A stretch of DNA of 64,000 bases from JAJDYQ01 sp965214035 (GCA_965214035.1 OZ243932.1:372001-436000); one strand, 5' to 3'; shown: positions 1-8,716, counted from the first letter of the stretch. The notes: generated by a model not told the origin, from the letters alone. Program-made: numbers and translations.

Positions 1-2
1 CG

Positions 3-1106
3 GATCAGGACGGCACCTCCATCTGGGGTCGGGCGGCCTATACGAAGTACAAAGACGGTGAAGACGATCTCAGCCTCAGCATAGACGGTGAAGTGACCAC
101 CGCCATGCTGGGCATTGACCGCGACAACGGTCAGACGCTGATGGGTCTGGCACTGGCCTACAGCGACAGCGATGGCGAATGGCAGGGTGCATCAGCATCG
201 GACGAAGGCGAGTTGTCCGGTATGCTGGTTTCCATGCTGCCGTATCTGCGCTACGACCTGAGCGAACGCCTGCAACTGTGGGGAGCGGCCAGCTATGGCC
301 GGGGCGACCTGAAGCAGACTTCACAAACCGGTATGGAATCGAAGCACAATCTGGTGCAGCTATCGGCCACCGCCGGTCTGCGCGGTACGCTGCTGGAGCG
401 TCCGGTGGAAGAAGGCGGTTTGACCCTGGAGTTGATTTCGGGCCTGACACTGGCGCGTATTGAGGCGGATGATTCCCGCGTCATGGTGGGCACCGAGGCG
501 GACACGCAGCGTTTCCGCATGAGTCTGGCCTTGTCCTGGCAGTTGCCGGAAAAGGACGGTGTGCGTCTGACACCGGGGCTGGAGCTGGGTCTGCGTTATG
601 ACGGTGGCGATACCAGCGAAGGCTTTGGTCTGGAGCTGGGCGGCGGCCTGAGCTGGCAGACACCGGCCAAGGGTTTGACGGTGGATGTGCGCGGTCGCTA
701 TCTGCTGGAGCATGAGGCTGCCGAGCGTGAGGAGTGGGGTCTGTCCGGCTCACTGCGCTACGAGGCGTGGCCAAACTCGGCCTATGGCCCGTCGTTCAGC
801 CTGCGCCATGAGTACGGCAATGCATCGGCGGCCAGCGGTCTGGATCGGTTGTTATCGGATTCATTGACGGATGCGCTGGAGGAAGAAGACAACCGACATA
901 CTGCTGCCGTATCGAGCCGCTGGACGCTGAAAGGCGAGTGGGGCTTTGCCCTGACAGACGATGCCACCGGCATCCCCTATGCGAGCCTGTCGGCGTCCGA
1001 TGCCAAGCGTGATCTGACCCTCGGCTGGCGTCTGTTGTCGAACCCGGCTGGCCTGAAGTCCGAAGCTGGATATCAAGGCCATCCGCCGCGAGCAGGACGG
1101 CAATAA
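3..1106 (+). CDS. Autotransporter-type outer-membrane beta-barrel, C-terminal part of a giant surface protein (5' end outside window, frameshifted 3' end)
   Basis: The reading frame is open from the first bases of the window, so the start lies upstream. The protein is rich in alternating amphipathic strands and matches, strand for strand, the barrel at 55578-56771 (shared landmarks DGTSxWGRA, VTTxMLGID, LRGTLxER, SKGLT and WTLKGEWGFA). It is therefore probably the translocator/anchor domain of a second Calx-beta-type autotransporter-like adhesin. The frame stops at 1104-1106, but the expected last strand continues in the +1 frame: KLDIKAIRRE follows from 1063 and the frame ends with WKLDW and a stop at 1147-1149, like the WMKLRW-type end of the paralogue. 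A one-base insertion or two-base deletion near 1060-1065 thus removes the terminal aromatic beta-signal needed for BAM-mediated assembly. Whether this is a real mutation or a sequence error cannot be decided here. Confidence 0.8.
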   Translation, partial: DQDGTSIWGRAAYTKYKDGEDDLSLSIDGEVTTAMLGIDRDNGQTLMGLALAYSDSDGEWQGASASDEGELSGMLVSMLPYLRYDLSERLQLWGAASYGRGDLKQTSQTGMESKHNLVQLSATAGLRGTLLERPVEEGGLTLELISGLTLARIEADDSRVMVGTEADTQRFRMSLALSWQLPEKDGVRLTPGLELGLRYDGGDTSEGFGLELGGGLSWQTPAKGLTVDVRGRYLLEHEAAEREEWGLSGSLRYEAWPNSAYGPSFSLRHEYGNASAASGLDRLLSDSLTDALEEEDNRHTAAVSSRWTLKGEWGFALTDDATGIPYASLSASDAKRDLTLGWRLLSNPAGLKSEAGYQGHPPRAGRQ

Positions 1107-1157
1107 CTCCCGCCACAGTGTCGTCGCGGAGTGGAAGCTGGACTGGTAGGCTTTGTT

Positions 1158-1182
1158 GGGTCTGTCGGGTTCTGACAGACCC
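1158..1182 (+). other. Stem-loop after the barrel gene
   Basis: Perfect 9-bp inverted repeat (gggtctgtc / gacagaccc) with a 7-nt loop, just after the restored stop codon at 1149. No T-tract follows, so it is not a complete intrinsic terminator. It may protect the transcript 3' end. Confidence 0.5.
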
Positions 1183-1256
1183 TGTATCGACCCGTCTGGC
1201 AGTGCCATGCCCATGAAACGGGCTTGACCCGATACCGTAATACAGGTAACTTGAAG

Positions 1257-1291
1257 AATCTCGCAACAGTCTGTGTTGCGAGATTTTTTTT
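1257..1291 (+). terminator. Rho-independent terminator
   Basis: Perfect 12-bp stem (aatctcgcaaca at 1257-1268, complement at 1274-1285) with a 5-nt loop and a run of eight T. It separates the barrel gene from ilvB. No branched-chain-rich leader peptide is visible upstream, so I read it as the end of the previous transcript rather than an ilv attenuator. Confidence 0.9.
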
Positions 1292-1349
1292 ATTGTGGAA
1301 CGATTGGCCTGTTCGCTCGGCGAGAAGGGCGTTATACGGAGAATGACCG

Positions 1350-3047
1350 GTGGTATTAACTGGTGCGGAAATACTGATTCAAAGCCTGAAGAAGGAGGGC
1401 GTTGAATACCTGTTCGGGTATCCGGGCGGTGCGGTGCTGCATATCTATGACTGTCTTGATCAGCAGGACGATATCCGGCATATCCTGGTGCGCCATGAAC
1501 AGGGTGCCACCCATGCTGCCGATGGTTATGCACGTGCTACGGGCAAGCCGGGATGCGTACTGGTTACATCAGGGCCCGGTGCCACCAACGCAGTGACCGG
1601 TATTGCAACAGCATATATGGATTCAGTGCCCATGGTAGTGATTACCGGTCAGGTGCCCACCCCGCTTATCGGCAACGATGCCTTTCAGGAGGTCGATTCC
1701 GTAGGGATTACCCGCCCATGTGTAAAACATAACTTTCTGGTTAAATCCGTTGACGAACTGGCAGGCACCATCAAGAGGGCCTTCTATCTGGCTTCGTCCG
1801 GGCGACCCGGTCCGGTAGTGATAGATATACCCAAGGATGTCACTGCGCACAAAGCCGAATTCAAATATCCGTCAAAAATTGATATCCGATCATACAAGCC
1901 CGTTACCCGCGGTCATCCGGGGCAGATAAAGAAGGCTGTCAAGCTGTTATTGTCTGCTGAGCGTCCCATGATCTACACCGGCGGGGGTGTTATCTGGTCC
2001 AACGCCGCGAAGCTGCTTACGGAGCTGGCTGGAATACTGGATTATCCGGTGACGAATACGTTGATGGGGTTGGGGGGCTATCCGGCTACTGACAGGCAGT
2101 TTGTTGGCATGCTCGGTATGCATGGTACCTATGAGGCGAACATGGGTATGCACCAAAGTGATGTGCTGTTGGCAGTGGGTGCGCGGTTTGATGACCGTGT
2201 GACCGGCAATATCGAAAAATTCTGTCCGGATGCACGCATTATCCACATTGATATCGATCCATCTTCGATCTCCAAAAATGTCAAGGTTGATATACCGATT
2301 GTCGGTAGCATCAGTGATGTATTGGCAGAGATGATCAGGGTGCTGAAAGAAACCAAACGTAAGCCAAAGGATGCTGAGCTGAAAGTCTGGTGGCAGCAGA
2401 TCGAAGAATGGCGGGCCATGGACTGTCTGAAATACGACCGCGAAACCACGCAGGTCATCAAGCCGCAGTATGTGGTTGAGGAGCTCTACAATGTCACCGA
2501 AGGCGATGCCATTATTACTTCTGATGTCGGTCAGCACCAGATGTGGGCCGCCCAGTACTATAAGTTCGACCGGCCCTATCAGTGGATTAACTCCGGCGGG
2601 CTCGGCACTATGGGATTCGGCATGCCGGCAGCGATGGGGGCACAGTTTGCGTACCCACAACAGACCGTGGCCTGTATTACTGGCGAAGGCAGCATACAAA
2701 TGTGCATACAGGAGCTATCTACCTGTTTGCAATATGCCCTGCCGCTCAAGATTGTTTCTCTGAACAACGGCTATCTCGGCATGGTGCGTCAGTGGCAGGA
2801 ATTCTTTTACCAAGGGCGATACGCCATGTCTTATATGGAATCCCTGCCGGACTTTGTCAAGTTGGCTGAATCGTATGGGCATATCGGTATGCGCATTGAA
2901 AACAAGGCCGATGTGGTGCCGGCGATGCAGGAAGCCATGCAGCAGAAAGACAGGCTGGTTTTTATGGATTTCCTGACAGACCCGAAAGAAAATGTTTATC
3001 CCATGATCCCGGCCGGTGCCGGTCAGAACGAAATGATACTGGTTTAG
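1350..3047 (+). CDS. ilvB: Acetolactate synthase large (catalytic) subunit
   Basis: ThDP-dependent condensation of two pyruvates, or pyruvate and 2-oxobutyrate, to acetohydroxy acids: the first common step of Val/Leu/Ile synthesis. 565 residues, normal for the family. The N-terminal domain has the YLFGYPGGAVLHIYD region and the catalytic glutamate in RHEQGATHAADGYARATG. The C-terminal ThDP motif starts at GEGSIQM and runs to the NNGYLGMVRQWQEFFY segment. The GTG start at 1350 is preceded by GGAG (1338-1341) at an 8-nt spacing. It is followed 32 nt later by the regulatory subunit gene and then ilvC, a classical ilvBNC operon. Could equally be named ilvI. Confidence 0.95.
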   Translation: MVLTGAEILIQSLKKEGVEYLFGYPGGAVLHIYDCLDQQDDIRHILVRHEQGATHAADGYARATGKPGCVLVTSGPGATNAVTGIATAYMDSVPMVVITGQVPTPLIGNDAFQEVDSVGITRPCVKHNFLVKSVDELAGTIKRAFYLASSGRPGPVVIDIPKDVTAHKAEFKYPSKIDIRSYKPVTRGHPGQIKKAVKLLLSAERPMIYTGGGVIWSNAAKLLTELAGILDYPVTNTLMGLGGYPATDRQFVGMLGMHGTYEANMGMHQSDVLLAVGARFDDRVTGNIEKFCPDARIIHIDIDPSSISKNVKVDIPIVGSISDVLAEMIRVLKETKRKPKDAELKVWWQQIEEWRAMDCLKYDRETTQVIKPQYVVEELYNVTEGDAIITSDVGQHQMWAAQYYKFDRPYQWINSGGLGTMGFGMPAAMGAQFAYPQQTVACITGEGSIQMCIQELSTCLQYALPLKIVSLNNGYLGMVRQWQEFFYQGRYAMSYMESLPDFVKLAESYGHIGMRIENKADVVPAMQEAMQQKDRLVFMDFLTDPKENVYPMIPAGAGQNEMILV

Positions 3048-3079
3048 CAAGAGCAGACCAGCTACCGGAACATAAAACG

Positions 3080-3574
3080 ATGAGACACATTATCTCCATT
3101 CTGCTGGAAAACGAATCAGGTGCGCTGTCGCGGGTAGCGGGCCTGTTTTCGGCGCGTGGCTATAATATTGAGTCTCTGTCTGTGGCACCGACCGACGACC
3201 CGACTCTGGCCCGTATGACTCTGGTCACCCGTGGCACGGATGAAATCATCGAGCAAATCACCAAGCAACTGAACAAGCTGATTGAAGTAGTCAAGCTGAT
3301 TAACCTTACCGAAGGTGCCCACATTGAACGGGAAATGATGTTGATTAAGGTGGGCACCGGTACCCGCGATACCCGTGAGGAGGTCAAGCGGCTGGTGGAT
3401 ATATTCCGTGGCCGGGTGCTGGATGTGTCCGGCAAAACATATACCATAGAAATAACCGGTTCCGGGCAAAAGCTGGATGCCTTTATCGGGGTGCTCAATA
3501 AAAAACAGATTATCGAAGTAGTGCGCTCGGGTGTGACCGGTATTGCCCGTGGTGAAAAGGCACTGACAGTCTGA
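3080..3574 (+). CDS. ilvN: Acetolactate synthase small (regulatory) subunit
   Basis: 164 residues, the usual IlvH/IlvN length. An N-terminal ACT domain begins MRHIISILLENESGALSRVAG (valine-binding loop region) and is followed by the conserved GLFSARGYNIESLSV and a second ACT-like half with EVKRLVDIFRGRVLDVS. It binds the IlvB catalytic subunit, raises its activity and confers valine feedback inhibition. It lies between ilvB and ilvC in the same direction. Called ilvN here for operon position; the size is closer to IlvH of enteric bacteria. Confidence 0.93.
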   Translation: MRHIISILLENESGALSRVAGLFSARGYNIESLSVAPTDDPTLARMTLVTRGTDEIIEQITKQLNKLIEVVKLINLTEGAHIEREMMLIKVGTGTRDTREEVKRLVDIFRGRVLDVSGKTYTIEITGSGQKLDAFIGVLNKKQIIEVVRSGVTGIARGEKALTV

Positions 3575-3656
3575 AAGGCCTCGATTAAACCGATACTTTA
3601 TTGTATAGCTGCCCTTAACCGGGCACGATCACCGAAACATTTTGCAGAGGAAAATG

Positions 3657-4673
3657 ATGAAAATTTACTACGACAAGGACGCCGACCTGTCCATCATACA
3701 AGGCAGGAAGGTTACCATCATAGGCTATGGTTCACAGGGACATGCACACGCCAATAACCTGAAAGATTCAGGCGTTGACGTGACAGTGGCCCTGCGTGAA
3801 GGTTCCGCCTCCGTGGCGAAAGCCAAAGCAGCCGGCCTTAATGTGAAAACCACAGCCGAAGCAATCAGGGATGCTGATATCGTCATGATTTTGACACCGG
3901 ACGAATTTCAGGCCGGGCTTTATCGGGACGCTGTAGAAAGCAATATCAAGCAGGGTGCGACGCTGGCCTTTGCCCACGGGTTCAGCATCCACTATAACCA
4001 GATTGTCCCTCGTGCCGATCTGGACGTTATAATGATTGCACCCAAGGCACCGGGGCATACGGTCCGTTCCGAATTTGTTCGTGGTGCCGGTGTTCCGGAC
4101 CTTATCGCAATCTTCCAGGATGCCTCCGGTAAAGCCAGAGATGTCGCGCTTTCCTATGCTTCCGGTATCGGTGGCGGTCGCACGGCGATTATCGAAACAA
4201 CCTTCAAAGATGAAACTGAAACGGATCTGTTTGGTGAGCAGGCTGTGTTGTGCGGTGGTGCTGTAGAGTTGATAAAGGCTGGTTTTGAGACGCTGGTAGA
4301 GGCCGGTTATGCTCCCGAAATGGCTTATTTTGAGTGTCTGCATGAGTTGAAGCTGATCGTGGATCTGATGTTTGAAGGCGGTATAGCCAATATGAACTAC
4401 TCGATTTCAAACAACGCCGAATACGGTGAATATACCACCGGCCCAAAGGTGATTAACGATAAAAGCCGTCGTGCCATGCGCGAGGCTCTGGCAAACATCC
4501 GCAACGGATCATACGCCAAAAAATTTATCCAGGAAGGACAGTCCAACTATCCGGAAATGACGGCCTGGCGTCGTAACAACGCCGCGCATCCGATAGAACA
4601 GGTCGGTGCGGAATTGCGCAGGCTGATGCCCTGGATAGGGGCTAATGCATTGGTTGACAAGGAAAAAAACTAA
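3657..4673 (+). CDS. ilvC: Ketol-acid reductoisomerase (class I)
   Basis: NADPH-dependent isomeroreduction of acetolactate/acetohydroxybutyrate. From ATG 3657 the product is 338 residues, exactly the short class I size, and begins MKIYYDKDADLSIIQGRK. A Rossmann fold with GYGSQGHAHANNLKDSG is followed by the all-helical C-terminal domain with the metal-binding acidic residues in ETDLFGEQAVLCGG and the EMAYFECLHELKLIVDL segment. AGAGGA at 3646-3651 favours 3657; an adjacent ATG at 3654 and an upstream TTG at 3642 are less likely. Third gene of the ilv operon, 20 nt before psd. Confidence 0.95.
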   Translation: MKIYYDKDADLSIIQGRKVTIIGYGSQGHAHANNLKDSGVDVTVALREGSASVAKAKAAGLNVKTTAEAIRDADIVMILTPDEFQAGLYRDAVESNIKQGATLAFAHGFSIHYNQIVPRADLDVIMIAPKAPGHTVRSEFVRGAGVPDLIAIFQDASGKARDVALSYASGIGGGRTAIIETTFKDETETDLFGEQAVLCGGAVELIKAGFETLVEAGYAPEMAYFECLHELKLIVDLMFEGGIANMNYSISNNAEYGEYTTGPKVINDKSRRAMREALANIRNGSYAKKFIQEGQSNYPEMTAWRRNNAAHPIEQVGAELRRLMPWIGANALVDKEKN

Positions 4674-4692
4674 CCTGTCTTTTCCGGGCCCC

Positions 4693-5391
4693 ATGTGCGA
4701 AATCAGGTCCGGCATCACGCCAGACCTTTCTGCTGATTATGACATGATCCGACGCCGCCTGTTTGCCCGTTTTGGTGCGCCCTGGATAATGCTGGCAGTG
4801 TTACTGATGCCTGTTATGCTGATGTGGCAGGGGGCGTGGGCCATGCTGCCGTTCCTGCTGACCACTCTGCTGCTGATGGTATATTATTATGACCCCGACC
4901 GTGAATTGCCGTCACACCCGCTCGGTATCATGAGCCCGGTGGACGGGACAATTATCAGAATAGATTTTTTCCATGACCCGTTTCTGCACAGAGCAGCCCG
5001 GCGTATAAGGATCCGGTCCGGCCTGATTCGTGTCTATCATGGTCGCAGTCCCACAGAAGGTAAGCTGATGGAGTACTGGCCGCAGGTGGACAGGGAAAAT
5101 CGGCAATACGTGGAAAGAACTATCAGGGCTGCCTGGTGGATACAGACGGATGAGCAGGACGATGTGATCATGATAGTGCTTGGTAAACTGGCCTGGGTCC
5201 GTCCGCAATGCCATATCCGGGCAGGTGAGCGCATTGGACAGGGTGCAAGGTGCGGTCGATTCCCGGCTGGCAGCGAAATCGATATCCTGATAGATGAAAA
5301 ATCATACCTCAACGTACAGCAGGGACAAACCGTGAAGGCAGGAATTGATACACTTGCCAGCTTTAACCACGATGATATCGCGGCAACCTGA
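4693..5391 (+). CDS. psd: Phosphatidylserine decarboxylase, short type
   Basis: Converts phosphatidylserine to phosphatidylethanolamine at the inner membrane. An N-terminal hydrophobic hairpin (about residues 28-60 of the product) precedes the decarboxylase domain with SPVDGTI. The C-terminal AGSEIDILI contains the Gly-Ser pair where these proenzymes self-cleave to make the pyruvoyl cofactor. The downstream neighbour pssA makes its substrate, which strongly supports the call. ATG 4693, 20 nt after the ilvC stop, was chosen; ATG 4744 is an alternative, and neither has a strong ribosome site. The ilvBNC-psd-pssA order is recurrent in gammaproteobacteria. Confidence 0.85.
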   Translation: MCEIRSGITPDLSADYDMIRRRLFARFGAPWIMLAVLLMPVMLMWQGAWAMLPFLLTTLLLMVYYYDPDRELPSHPLGIMSPVDGTIIRIDFFHDPFLHRAARRIRIRSGLIRVYHGRSPTEGKLMEYWPQVDRENRQYVERTIRAAWWIQTDEQDDVIMIVLGKLAWVRPQCHIRAGERIGQGARCGRFPAGSEIDILIDEKSYLNVQQGQTVKAGIDTLASFNHDDIAAT

Positions 5392-5404
5392 GAGCCGGGT
5401 CAAT

Positions 5405-6166
5405 ATGACAGCAGAAGACGAGAAAAAGCAACGCAAGGGGATATATCTGTTGCCCAATCTGCTGACTACAGCGGGGTTATTTGCCGGATTTTACAGCATC
5501 GTAGCTTCCATGCACGATCGCTATCAGGCGGCAGCCATAGCGATTTTTATTGCCATTGTCATTGACGGGCTGGATGGGCGTGTTGCACGGCTGACCAATA
5601 CGGCCAGCGATTTCGGTGCCGAGTATGACAGCCTGTCCGACATGGTCTGCTTTGGACTGGCACCGGCCCTGGTTATGTACGAATGGTCCCTGACCCACAT
5701 GATACAGCTCGGTTGGGCCAAGCTCGGCTGGATCGCTGCATTTTTTTATACTGCCACTGCTGCATTGCGACTGGCGCGTTTTAATGCTCAATACGATGCC
5801 GAAGACAAGCGCTTTTTCAAGGGACTGGCAAGCCCGGCAGCGGCGGCACTGCTTGTTGGTCTCGTATGGGTGGCTGATGACATTGGTCTGCAGGGCGCTG
5901 ACCTGATACTGCCTTCGTTCTTTGTCACCCTGACCGCAGGTGCCCTGATGGTGAGCAATATCCGTTACTATAGCTTCAAGGATATCAGCGCTGGTCACAG
6001 AGTGCCGTTTATGGCCATACTGGCGGTAGTCATAGCATTTATGTTTGCCTCACTGGACCCGCCAAAAGTAATCCTGGCCGGTTTTATTATTTATGCCATG
6101 TCCGGGCCGGTCTTTTCGTTTAAGGCACTGGGCAGAGGCAAAATACCACCGTTCCCGCCTGATTAA
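5405..6166 (+). CDS. pssA: CDP-diacylglycerol--serine O-phosphatidyltransferase
   Basis: Integral membrane CDP-alcohol phosphatidyltransferase that makes phosphatidylserine from CDP-diacylglycerol and serine. The family signature DG-x2-AR-x8-G-x3-D-x3-D is complete, in DGLDGRVARLTNTASDFG followed by AEYDSLSD. Several hydrophobic helices follow. Starting at ATG 5405 (MTAEDEKKQRKGIYLLPNLL) gives 253 residues, a typical subclass II length, and a 13-nt gap from psd. Acts directly upstream of Psd in phosphatidylethanolamine synthesis. Confidence 0.93.
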   Translation: MTAEDEKKQRKGIYLLPNLLTTAGLFAGFYSIVASMHDRYQAAAIAIFIAIVIDGLDGRVARLTNTASDFGAEYDSLSDMVCFGLAPALVMYEWSLTHMIQLGWAKLGWIAAFFYTATAALRLARFNAQYDAEDKRFFKGLASPAAAALLVGLVWVADDIGLQGADLILPSFFVTLTAGALMVSNIRYYSFKDISAGHRVPFMAILAVVIAFMFASLDPPKVILAGFIIYAMSGPVFSFKALGRGKIPPFPPD

Positions 6167-6205
6167 AGCTCACGGAACCGACTCGCGATATAAGCCAGAG
6201 TTGTT

Positions 6206-6228
6206 CCATGGTCTGCTTCAGACTATGG
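6206..6228 (+). other. Stem-loop downstream of pssA
   Basis: Nine-bp stem with one G-U pair (ccatggtct / agactatgg) and a 5-nt loop, 40 nt after the pssA stop. No T-tract. It could be a transcript-end structure, but this is not established. Confidence 0.35.
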
Positions 6229-6278
6229 AGTGATCAGAGAAAGGCAATGCTGCCGGGCGGATTAATTGATGAGATAAA

Positions 6279-6308
6279 TTGTTATAAAACAGTGTGACTC
6301 GATGATAT
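6279..6308 (+). promoter_or_regulatory. Possible sigma70-type promoter
   Basis: TTGTTA (6279-6284) and TGATAT (6303-6308) are separated by 18 nt, about 85 nt before the next start codon. Both hexamers are imperfect, so this is only a candidate promoter for the cyclic-nucleotide/rhodanese gene. Confidence 0.3.
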
Positions 6309-6392
6309 ACTCAGGAGGTCATATTGGCAGTGTGCCATCTGCGGGCTGCCTCACATTTTTTGGGAATATACGAATTTTGAAGGAAATACTGC

Positions 6393-7463
6393 ATGGATCC
6401 AGCCAGCTTAGATAAGCAGATTCTTCGTACTTTAGTGCCGATTAACGGGCTGAATCCAGAGCGCTTTTCTGAATTGACCGAGAAAATCACCGTTGATACG
6501 GTGACTCAGGGGCGATATGCCTTCAAACGGGGCGATGAAGATAAAAAATCGGTCTATATTATTGCCGGTGAGGTTGAACTGATTAATGAGGATGGGCGGG
6601 TTCTGAAACAGGTTAAAGGTGGTACACCGAATGCCACTCATCCGCTGGTACCGTCACAGCCCCGTCAGTTCAGTGCCCGCGTTCTCAAGGATGCCACCTT
6701 TGTGCGAGTAGATAAGGATCTGCTCGATCTGATGCTTACCTGGGATCAGACCGGTAGCTACGATGTTGTCGAACTCGGCAAACAACAGGATCCGGATATT
6801 GCCAGTGAAGACAGCGGCGACTGGATGACCAAGATATTTCGGGCAAAGGCATTTCATCGTATCCCGCCCGCTAATATTCAAACCATGTTCATGGCCATGC
6901 AATCTGTTGGCTTCAGTAAGGGTGACACCGTTATCAAGCAGGGTGAGGCAGGTGATTATTTCTATATCATCAGCAAAGGAAAGTGTCAGGTATTCCGCGA
7001 AACTCCCAATAAACCGGAAGGCATACGTCTGGCAATTCTGTCTGAGGGCGACAGCTTTGGGGAAGAGGCGCTTATTTCATCTGCCAAGCGTAATGCAACG
7101 ATCAGGATGGCCACCGATGGCACCCTCATGCGCCTTTCCAAGGATGACTTCGAGACACTCCTGAAGGAGCCCCTTATGAAGACAGTCAGTCTGGATGAGG
7201 CGAAAAAGATGATTGCAAAAGGGGCCAAACTGCTGGATGTTCGTCTTCCGAACGAGTTCGAAAAGTGGAATATCAAGGGCAGTATCAATATTCCTTTGTA
7301 TTTTCTGCGCAACAAGATTGATACATTAAAGGAGTCGCAGCGATATATTGTTGCCTGTGATACCGGCAGACGTAGCTCATCAGCTGGCTATATTCTGAGC
7401 GAGAGGGGTTTCGACGCCTATGTCCTGAAAGGAGGATTGCAGCAAATTATGCCTCAAACCTGA
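6393..7463 (+). CDS. Cyclic nucleotide-binding / rhodanese multidomain protein
   Basis: 356 residues with no signal peptide or membrane segment. An N-terminal degenerate cNMP-binding-like beta-roll (about 25-120) is followed by a better conserved cyclic nucleotide-binding domain (about 155-265; GDYFYIISKGKCQVF and the phosphate-cassette-like GDSFGEEALISSAKRNATI). A C-terminal rhodanese domain (about 270-355) has the active-site loop CDTGRRSS. The architecture suggests a sulfur-transfer or sensing activity controlled by a nucleotide ligand, but substrate and ligand cannot be inferred. Ribosome site AAGGAAA precedes ATG 6393. Monocistronic as far as visible. Confidence 0.8.
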   Translation: MDPASLDKQILRTLVPINGLNPERFSELTEKITVDTVTQGRYAFKRGDEDKKSVYIIAGEVELINEDGRVLKQVKGGTPNATHPLVPSQPRQFSARVLKDATFVRVDKDLLDLMLTWDQTGSYDVVELGKQQDPDIASEDSGDWMTKIFRAKAFHRIPPANIQTMFMAMQSVGFSKGDTVIKQGEAGDYFYIISKGKCQVFRETPNKPEGIRLAILSEGDSFGEEALISSAKRNATIRMATDGTLMRLSKDDFETLLKEPLMKTVSLDEAKKMIAKGAKLLDVRLPNEFEKWNIKGSINIPLYFLRNKIDTLKESQRYIVACDTGRRSSSAGYILSERGFDAYVLKGGLQQIMPQT

Positions 7464-7475
7464 GGCCAGAATCGC

Positions 7476-8135
7476 TTGCTTGTTGTTTGTAAAGGTGTTC
7501 TAAGCTTCGGGAATTATATTAACCCCATTGTGGTGCTGGAAAACAAACTCAATATCACCGATCAGATTGAGCTGGCAAAAGCGGAAGAAAAGCTCAGCAA
7601 ACAAAAGGCCAGACAGTTCTTCGACTCTGGCGATATTAATAAAGCCGAAGTTGGCACATTCGCAGGGCTTGGTTTTATTCATGTTTGTTTATTTGGCGAT
7701 ATTTATAGCTTCATGGGCAAAATTCGTGAGGTCAATATCGCCAAAGGGCATTTTCGCTTTGCACCGCTAATGTATCTGGAACCATCCTTGAAGCATATCG
7801 ATGCCATGCCACAAGGCAGCTTTGATGAGATTATCGAAAAATATGTGGAGATGAACATCGCCCACCCTTTTCGTGAGGGCAACGGACGCGCTACCCGCAT
7901 CTGGCTTGACCTCATGCTCAAAGCAGGCATTAAACAGGCGATTGACTGGAATCTGGTAGAGAAAGAGGATTACCTCTCCGCCATGCAGCGCAGCGTTGTG
8001 AAAGATATTGAAATCAAAGCCTTGCTGAAACACGCCCTGACTCACAAAATCAATGACCGGACCCTGTTTATGGAGGGCATTGATGCCAGCTATTTCTACG
8101 AGGGCTATAATGAATTCAAAACCGGGGAACTTTGA
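7476..8135 (+). CDS. Class III Fic AMPyltransferase (Fic/Doc family)
   Basis: The Fic active-site motif HPFREGNGRATR is intact: catalytic His, Mg-binding Glu, anion-binding GNGR. The C-terminus ends with SYFYEGYNEF, which fits the (S/T)xxxE(G/N) inhibitory motif that defines autoinhibited class III single-domain Fic proteins such as that of Neisseria. Such proteins transfer AMP from ATP to target proteins and can act as toxins when de-repressed. The start is uncertain: only TTG 7476 or GTG 7530/7533 are available in frame, and the N-terminus before ENKLNITDQ does not look family-like. The gene sits beside the HepT/MntA remnant, suggesting a small toxin/defence cluster. Confidence 0.85.
   Translation: MLVVCKGVLSFGNYINPIVVLENKLNITDQIELAKAEEKLSKQKARQFFDSGDINKAEVGTFAGLGFIHVCLFGDIYSFMGKIREVNIAKGHFRFAPLMYLEPSLKHIDAMPQGSFDEIIEKYVEMNIAHPFREGNGRATRIWLDLMLKAGIKQAIDWNLVEKEDYLSAMQRSVVKDIEIKALLKHALTHKINDRTLFMEGIDASYFYEGYNEFKTGEL
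8112..8129 (+). repeat. Direct repeat, left copy, flanking the HepT/MntA remnant
   Basis: gaattcaaaaccggggaa, inside the 3' end of the Fic gene (codes EFKTGE). It recurs with one mismatch at 8940-8957, where another frame again reads SEFKTGE. The pair brackets the hepT-mntA segment and suggests duplication of the Fic gene end. Confidence 0.6.
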
Positions 8136-8146
8136 AATAGAAAGTG

Positions 8147-8716
8147 ATGACCATGAATGAAAAAGCACGATGGCACTATCGATTTGATAACTACAAGCGG
8201 GCATTTAACTTGCTCAGGCAAGCGATGGAGCTGAAAAGTGAAAAAAGCCTGTCGAACCTGGAAATAGAAGGGGTTATTCAACGCTTTGAATACACTTGAG
8301 ATCTCGCATGGAGAACCCTTAAAGACTATCTGGAAAGTGATGGTTTGGTGTTGGAAAAAATTACACCAAAAGCCGTTATTGTCGCCTCCATTGAAGCAAA
8401 GATTATTACTGATCGTGAAATGTGGATGAATGCTCTGGATGATAGGAATCGCATGAGCCATGTCTATAGTGATTCTGCATTCGCAGAAGTAGTGGAGAAT
8501 ATTGAAAAAAAGTATTTATCCTTGTTTGATGCCCTGTATGAAAAACTCTTTGACGATCTGATGAATAATGCAGGCTTAAAGCCATCCATCACGGGCTTTC
8601 TCAGGCTGAACTCGCAACCATTAGAAGTATTTTGGCTTCTCGCAGTGAAAACATTGAGAGCGTCGGAATCTTTGGTTCTCGTGCCAATGGCAACTACAAA
8701 GCATATTCTGATGTAG
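8147..8716 (+). pseudogene. HepT-like (HI0074 family) HEPN protein gene with in-frame TGA
   Basis: From ATG 8147 or 8153 the frame encodes the HI0074/HepT family (RFDNYKRAFNLLRQAME). It meets TGA at 8297-8299 exactly where the family has an aromatic residue (FEYT-stop-DLAWRTLKDYL), then stays open in the same frame. The HEPN ribonuclease/modification motif R-x4-H-x-Y is present downstream as RNRMSHVY, about 8446-8469. In characterised HepT/MntA pairs this motif's tyrosine is AMPylated by MntA. After about 8580 the frame runs over the MntA gene without a stop, implying a second lesion at the junction. As sequenced it would yield a 50-residue fragment, so I call it a pseudogene unless the TGA is suppressed or an error. 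Confidence 0.75.

Noticed and set aside
1150..1349. ilv attenuator with leader peptide
   Set aside because: The hairpin plus T-run is a good terminator, but no short frame rich in Leu/Ile/Val codons or alternative pairing could be found. The only short ATG frame (near 1207) encodes MPMKRA.
796..1533. 245-residue minus-strand open frame across the barrel end, terminator and ilvB start
   Set aside because: It crosses a strong terminator and the coding region of ilvB; no family features.
8297..8299. TGA in hepT as a selenocysteine codon
   Set aside because: The family has an aromatic residue there, no selenocysteine precedent applies and no bacterial SECIS-like hairpin is evident just downstream; nonsense mutation or sequence error is simpler.
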